Source: an uncultured Actinomycetes bacterium
GTDB taxonomy: Bacteria; Actinomycetota; Acidimicrobiia; Acidimicrobiales; RAAP-2
Assembly (NCBI GenBank): GCA_903825305.1
Contig: CAIKAC010000012.1
Location: 124,001-188,000, forward strand
DNA length: 64,000 bases
Direction of reading: 5' to 3'
The notes beneath the pieces were generated by a model. It worked only from the letters and a program-made list of their open reading frames with translations, did not search any database and was not told the DNA's origin. The position numbers were made by a program, and so were the translations under genes. Positions 59,745-64,000 of this stretch are shown one piece after another (the stretch's first letter is position 1; the number at the start of each line of letters is the position of its first letter).

Positions 59745-61279
59745 GTTTGAGTAATTCCGAAATGAGTGGTGCCCCGATCTCTTCGGAGATCGGGGCACCC
59801 GCTCTTCGGGTAACTAACGTTGAAAAGGTATACGGCGGCGAGGTTGCGCTTGGTGGTGTCAGTTTTGACGTAGCTCCCGGTGAAATTCACGGGTTGCTTG
59901 GCGCCAATGGAGCTGGCAAGTCAACGCTCATTCGAATCATCTCTGGCGCTGAAGCCCCCAATGGCGGTTCGGTCGAGATTTTTGGCGGCCCAATTCGTAC
60001 CTCAGGTACTGGTTCCGACAAGGGAAACGTCGCCCACATCCACCAGGACCGAGCACTGGCACCAACCTTGTCGGTGACCGACAACATCGCCATGAGTATT
60101 GGCTTTCCCACTCGGTTTAAATTCGTCGACCGCCGACGGGCTGATGAGCAGGCTCGAGCGGCGCTCGAAAGCGTTGGCCTCGATATTGATCCGAGAAAGC
60201 TGGTCGCAGAACTATCGATCGCGGAGCAGACCTTGGTGGCTATTGCCCGGGCGCTTGCGAGTAACGCACAATTGATTTTGCTTGACGAACCAACTGCCAA
60301 CCTTGGGGCCGATGACCGACTTCGACTGCTCGAGCGCCTCAAAACCCTTTCTCGGCAGGGTGTGGCTTCGCTACTGATCACCCACAGCCTGTCCGAGGCA
60401 ATGTCGGTGTGTGACAACATCACGGTATTGCGCAACGGTCTCGTTGCCGAAACGGTTGCCGTGAGTAGCACCGATGAAAATGCTCTCGCTGAGTTGATTG
60501 TTGGTCGCAGCATCGTTACCGAACGTACGAATGAGCGGAGTTTCGACCCCGCCACTACTCCGCGGATTGAAGTGCGAAACCTCCAGGCCGCTGGCATTGG
60601 ACCACTGAAATTCTCATTGGCTCCCGGCGAGATTTTGGGTATTACTGGCCTCGCAGATTCCGGGCACCAGTTGTTGGGTGAGCTGCTCTTTGGATCGCTA
60701 CCCTGCAGCGACGTTGATGTCTTGGTAGATGGCGAGCCCTACGTTCCTACCACGCCAAGAGAAGCGAGGAATCGAGGACTTGGTTACGTGCCTGGAGATC
60801 GTTTGCGCGATGGCCTCGCCATAGACCTGACGCTTGACGAAAATCTCTTTCTCGATGGCATGGTCTACGGAGAGCGAGTTTCGCGGAAGAAAGAACGGGC
60901 ACAGGCATCGGAGGCACTTCGAACCGCGTCAGTAAAGCCGCCAATACCAGAGGCGGTTATGTCGACGCTTAGTGGCGGCAACATGCAAAAAGTGTTAGTA
61001 GCGAAATGGTTGTTCTCAACTCAGAAAATATTGATTCTGAGTGAACCGACGGTCGGTGTTGACATCGGTGCACGAGGTGAGATTTATCGATTGGTTCGAG
61101 AGGCGCGGGAAAAGGGAATCGCCGTGATTTTGGCAAGCTCCGATGTTGACGAAGTTTCGATTCTGGCCGATAGGGCTCTCGTTATGCAAGATGGCCGAGT
61201 GGTGGCTGAAGTGACGAGAGAAGGCCTAACACCAGGACGTCTGACGGCTCTCAGTAGCAGCGCCAGCGTCACCAACTAA
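59741..61279 (+). CDS. Sugar-type ABC transporter ATP-binding protein (two ATPase domains)
   Basis: A 512-residue tandem ATPase as in RbsA/MglA. First domain: Walker A GLLGANGAGKSTLIRI, signature LSIAEQTLVAIARAL (degenerate) and LILLDEPTANLGADD. Second domain: degenerate Walker A region GLADSGHQLLGELLFG, canonical signature LSGGNMQKVLVAKWL and LILSEPTVGVDIG. Loss of the second Walker A lysine is usual in this family, where one site hydrolyses ATP. GTG start overlaps the binding-protein stop (GTGA). It forms an operon with the permease and possibly the mutase downstream. Confidence 0.93.
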   Translation: MSLSNSEMSGAPISSEIGAPALRVTNVEKVYGGEVALGGVSFDVAPGEIHGLLGANGAGKSTLIRIISGAEAPNGGSVEIFGGPIRTSGTGSDKGNVAHIHQDRALAPTLSVTDNIAMSIGFPTRFKFVDRRRADEQARAALESVGLDIDPRKLVAELSIAEQTLVAIARALASNAQLILLDEPTANLGADDRLRLLERLKTLSRQGVASLLITHSLSEAMSVCDNITVLRNGLVAETVAVSSTDENALAELIVGRSIVTERTNERSFDPATTPRIEVRNLQAAGIGPLKFSLAPGEILGITGLADSGHQLLGELLFGSLPCSDVDVLVDGEPYVPTTPREARNRGLGYVPGDRLRDGLAIDLTLDENLFLDGMVYGERVSRKKERAQASEALRTASVKPPIPEAVMSTLSGGNMQKVLVAKWLFSTQKILILSEPTVGVDIGARGEIYRLVREAREKGIAVILASSDVDEVSILADRALVMQDGRVVAEVTREGLTPGRLTALSSSASVTN

Positions 61280-61303
61280 CCAGCTAGCAAGAAATGGGGA
61301 AAC

Positions 61304-62371
61304 GTGAGTCCAACCGAACTAACGAATGATGAGAAGTCGAGCGTGACCGTCGCTCGACCGCGCGAAGGCTTCGCTGTTCAGGCAGGAAAGTATTCACTCC
61401 TAGTCGTGTTCGTACTCGTTCTCATCATCTTCTCGCTCCTGAAGCCAAGTTCCTATGGAACGGTGAGTAACTTCAAATCGTTGCTTGCCATCAACATCCC
61501 AGGCCTCTTTGTCGCGCTGGCTGCGACTTTGCCCTTTATCGTTGGCGAATTCGACTTGTCGGTTGCCAATGTTGCAATTCTGTCGGAAGTGTTATTTGTT
61601 GGATTGATTGAACTTCAACATCTCAATGTTTTTCTCGCGATCGCGATTGCCCTTGTTGCAGCGGCGGCCGTGGGGTTGATCAACGGGATTGCCATTGCGG
61701 TATTTCGCTTCTCCTCGTTCATCGTCACGTTGGCGATGGCAAGTTTGGTCGCTGGAATTTTCCTTGCCTATACGGGCGCGCAGACGATTTATTCCATCGC
61801 CCCACACTCGATGACCGCGTTCACGCGAAGCTCGTTGTGGGGAATTCAGCTGCCGATCTTCTATGGAATTTTTGTCACCATTGTGTTGGCTCTCGTTTTG
61901 GGCAGAACCCCTCTGGGGCGTCGAATGTATGCAACGGGTTCTAACCAGCGTGCAGCCCTTCTGACCGGTATTCCCACTCGGCGCTACGTTATTTGGACCT
62001 TTGTCGTGGGGGCGCTGTTAGCGGGATGTGGTGGGATCTTGTTGGGCTCCACGCTTGGTTCGGCAGCACCTGACACATCTGGAGGCCTTTTGATCCCTGC
62101 GTTTGCCGGCGCTTTCCTCGGTGCTACTGCCTTCATGCCAGGTCGCTTCAATATTCCTGGCACCTTCGTTGCCGTGTACCTTGTCGCGGCGGTACTTACC
62201 GGCCTCGACCAGTTCGGCGCCGCACAGTGGGTAGCGCCCGCGTTCGAAGGGGCAATTCTATTCGTAGCTGTGATTTTGCAGACATGGACTACCAGGGCCC
62301 GCGCACGGGCCGCCGCCGCATCTCGGCTCAAGGAACTTAACGAATTGCAGTCTGCAGACAACCAGTCTTAG
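61304..62371 (+). CDS. Sugar-type ABC transporter permease
   Basis: A 355-residue integral membrane protein of the RbsC/BPD_transp_2 family with about nine or ten membrane segments between residues 25 and 330. Family markers are LLAINIPGLFVALAATLPFIVGEFDLSV near 61.5 kb, GLINGIAIAVFRFSSFIVTLA, and GRTPLGRRMYATGSNQRAALLTGI, the cytoplasmic coupling loop. The tail is Arg/Ala-rich and soluble. Only one permease gene is present, so a homodimer is expected. GTG start 25 bp after the ATPase gene. Confidence 0.93.
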   Translation: MSPTELTNDEKSSVTVARPREGFAVQAGKYSLLVVFVLVLIIFSLLKPSSYGTVSNFKSLLAINIPGLFVALAATLPFIVGEFDLSVANVAILSEVLFVGLIELQHLNVFLAIAIALVAAAAVGLINGIAIAVFRFSSFIVTLAMASLVAGIFLAYTGAQTIYSIAPHSMTAFTRSSLWGIQLPIFYGIFVTIVLALVLGRTPLGRRMYATGSNQRAALLTGIPTRRYVIWTFVVGALLAGCGGILLGSTLGSAAPDTSGGLLIPAFAGAFLGATAFMPGRFNIPGTFVAVYLVAAVLTGLDQFGAAQWVAPAFEGAILFVAVILQTWTTRARARAAAASRLKELNELQSADNQS

Positions 62372-62395
62372 CGAGGTAACGAAAGGTCAGATTTC

Positions 62396-64000
62396 ATGGC
62401 GAGTGGCAAGAAGTACGAGACAGTTTCTGGAATTGAAGTAAAGGCGAGTTATGGGCCTGATGACATTCCTGATGACTATGCCGCCGCCGTTGCGGCACTC
62501 CCTGGTGAGGCTCCGTATCTTCGAGGTGCGCATCGCGAAGGGTACCGTTCTAAGCCATGGCGCATCTTTCAACTTTCGGGATTCGGGAACCCAGAAGATG
62601 AGGCGGAGCGCATTCGTTTTCTACTAAGCAAGGGCGCCACCGGCTTCATCATGGAGCATGATCGAATGACCGGTGATCATCTCTATGACCCTGATCATCC
62701 CGAGGTCGTTGCTCGTCGTGAAGACGTGGGTATTAATGGCGCCGTCATCATGTCAGCCCATGACTACGAATTGGCCCTTGAAGGAATTGATCAAAAGGGT
62801 ACGTATGCTCACGCTGGTGGCGGAGTCGCGCAGCACGCACCGTTCTGTCTTGCCGGGTACTGGAACGTTGCGAGGCGGCGCGGTATCGACCTCAAAGACT
62901 TAAATGGAACTGGTCAATCTGACTTGTTTTTGACTTATGTAGGTTGCCCACCGCTCCAGCAAATCCCACCCGCGGATGCGTTGAAAATTAACTGCGACAT
63001 TGTGGAGTTCACGAATAAAGCAGTGCCCAACTGGGTGCCCATTTCGATGGCCGCTTACAACGGCGCGGACTCAGGACTCAATGCCTACCAAGAGTTGGCT
63101 GCCTTGATGGCCGCCAATGTGGATCATCTCGATGAAGTGAAACGCCGAGGTAATGTGCCGCTTGAGAGTCTGGCTCACGCACTTGGTGGTGTGAGCTTTC
63201 GGGTTGCGATGGATTTCTTCGAAGACATTGCGAAACTTCGCGTAGCGCGGAAAATGTGGCATGACTTGTTGGTCAAGCGTTATGGCATTACTGACGAGCG
63301 AGCGCTTCGCTTGCGAGTGCACATCGTGACGGCGGGTTCGGCAATGACCTATCAAGAACCCATTAACAACATTGTTCGTGGAACCATCATGGGCATGGCA
63401 GCGGTGCTCGGTGGAGTTCAATCAATGGGAATTTCCGCCTATGACGAGGCACTTTCGGTACCAAGTGAACAAGCGCACCAGCAGTCGGTTCGGATTCAGC
63501 AGATCTTGATGGAAGAGACGGGAATCGCTCGAGTGGCCGATCCACTTGGAGGCTCGTATTTCCTTGAAGCCCTCAGTGCTGATCTTGAAGCAAAAGCCTG
63601 GGAATACTTCGACGAAATTCAAGAGCAAGGTGGGTTCATCGCTGCATTGGAGAATGGATTCATTCACCAGACGGCAAGTGCAAATCAAGTTGAACTTGAA
63701 GCCAAGATGATCACCGGCGAGCGATCAATCGTGGGAGTGAATTATTCGCCGAGCGATCATGACCCCTTTGGCATTGATGGCTTTGCCGGCTCTGCTGATG
63801 CTTGGGACAAGGCCATGATTCGACTCGGTGAGCTTCGGAGCGGTCGAGACAGTGCGCTCGCCATGGCCAAACTTCACGAATTGGAATCAATTTGTCGCGA
63901 TGGAGGCAACGTGATGGCCGGCGTATTCGAGGCGGTTGGCGCGGATGCAAGTGTCGGCGAAATCGGAGATGTCTTTAGGGAGGTGTACGGCTCATGGAAG
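62396..64000 (+). CDS. B12-dependent acyl-CoA mutase large subunit, divergent (3' end outside window)
   Basis: The first 535 residues of a methylmalonyl-CoA-mutase-like TIM-barrel subunit, running off the window. ATG 62396 follows GAAAGGTCAG. Alignment by eye: WRIFQLSGFGNPE matches TIRQYAGFSTAE of methylmalonyl-CoA mutase (MCM), so Tyr89 is Leu60. NGTGQSDLFLTYVGCPP matches GTIQNDILKEFMVRN, so the carboxylate-binding Arg207 is Cys184 (or Pro185). ISMAAYNGAD matches ISGYHMQEAG, so His244 is Asn222. Thr172 and Gln174 are kept. It is thus not an MCM and differs from isobutyryl- (Phe, Gln) and 2-hydroxyisobutyryl-CoA mutases (Ile, Gln). The B12-binding small subunit is expected downstream. Substrate unknown. 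Confidence 0.87.
   Translation, partial: MASGKKYETVSGIEVKASYGPDDIPDDYAAAVAALPGEAPYLRGAHREGYRSKPWRIFQLSGFGNPEDEAERIRFLLSKGATGFIMEHDRMTGDHLYDPDHPEVVARREDVGINGAVIMSAHDYELALEGIDQKGTYAHAGGGVAQHAPFCLAGYWNVARRRGIDLKDLNGTGQSDLFLTYVGCPPLQQIPPADALKINCDIVEFTNKAVPNWVPISMAAYNGADSGLNAYQELAALMAANVDHLDEVKRRGNVPLESLAHALGGVSFRVAMDFFEDIAKLRVARKMWHDLLVKRYGITDERALRLRVHIVTAGSAMTYQEPINNIVRGTIMGMAAVLGGVQSMGISAYDEALSVPSEQAHQQSVRIQQILMEETGIARVADPLGGSYFLEALSADLEAKAWEYFDEIQEQGGFIAALENGFIHQTASANQVELEAKMITGERSIVGVNYSPSDHDPFGIDGFAGSADAWDKAMIRLGELRSGRDSALAMAKLHELESICRDGGNVMAGVFEAVGADASVGEIGDVFREVYGSWK

Overview
The window reads as a chromosomal segment from an actinobacterium, most likely an uncultivated member of the class Acidimicrobiia. 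That placement is inference from gene content: an Mca/MshB-like PIG-L deacetylase, DUF3107 and DUF3090 proteins, an SCO1664-family protein, a PdtaS-type histidine kinase, paired ArsA-type ATPases, a mycofactocin locus, and the actinobacterial order lysA-hom-thrC-rho-rpmE-prfA-prmC-tsaC. A System I cytochrome c maturation operon is less usual for the phylum. Coding density is high, genes overlap by ATGA/GTGA junctions, and I see no integrase, transposase, IS element, prophage or CRISPR array.

Layout. 1-4.4 kb: the tail of a ccm operon (ccmD-E-F-G-H and a ccmI-like gene). 4.5-8.4 kb: a giant secreted repeat protein. 8.5-12.5 kb: a NifS-like protein lacking the usual PLP lysine, a SufR-like regulator, an Mrp ATPase, an SDR and a 53-residue membrane peptide. 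12.5-27.6 kb: housekeeping genes, namely dGTPase-like, DUF3107, two ArsA-like ATPases, PHP phosphatase, PdtaS, EtfBA, the SCO1664/DUF3090/phosphomutase trio, an F420-type iron-sulfur oxidoreductase, an Fpg/Nei glycosylase, DedA, Bcp, a DEAD-box helicase and a PIG-L deacetylase. 27.6-32.2 kb: aconitase, an FmdB-like zinc ribbon and argS.

32.3-43.4 kb is an accessory block inserted between argS and lysA, which are neighbours in other actinobacteria. It holds a secreted beta-propeller, an NDMA-dependent alcohol dehydrogenase, the mycofactocin genes (mftF divergent from mftA-mftB-mftC and a mycofactocin-coupled SDR), a DUF4232 protein, an NHL-type propeller, a beta-helix/OmpA-like surface protein and a tRNA-Arg(CCG). 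mftD and mftE are not present. MftA-B-C-F would make the redox cofactor, and the two dehydrogenases are its probable clients.

43.4-51.9 kb: the lysine/threonine genes lysA-hom-thrC (no thrB), then rho-rpmE-prfA-prmC-tsaC. 51.8-64 kb: a catabolic-looking region with a thiolase-fold protein, a 3-hydroxyacyl-CoA dehydrogenase-like SDR, an acyl-CoA dehydrogenase, another SDR, an enoyl-CoA hydratase, a nitroreductase, a sugar-type ABC importer and a truncated B12-dependent acyl-CoA mutase large subunit. The mutase carries non-standard residues at three positions that define substrate use in known mutases. Together with strong bulged hairpins in the nitroreductase and importer leaders, this makes the right end the best candidate for an undescribed pathway. 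A recurrent TANNNT box 6-8 nt before start codons suggests that many transcripts are leaderless.
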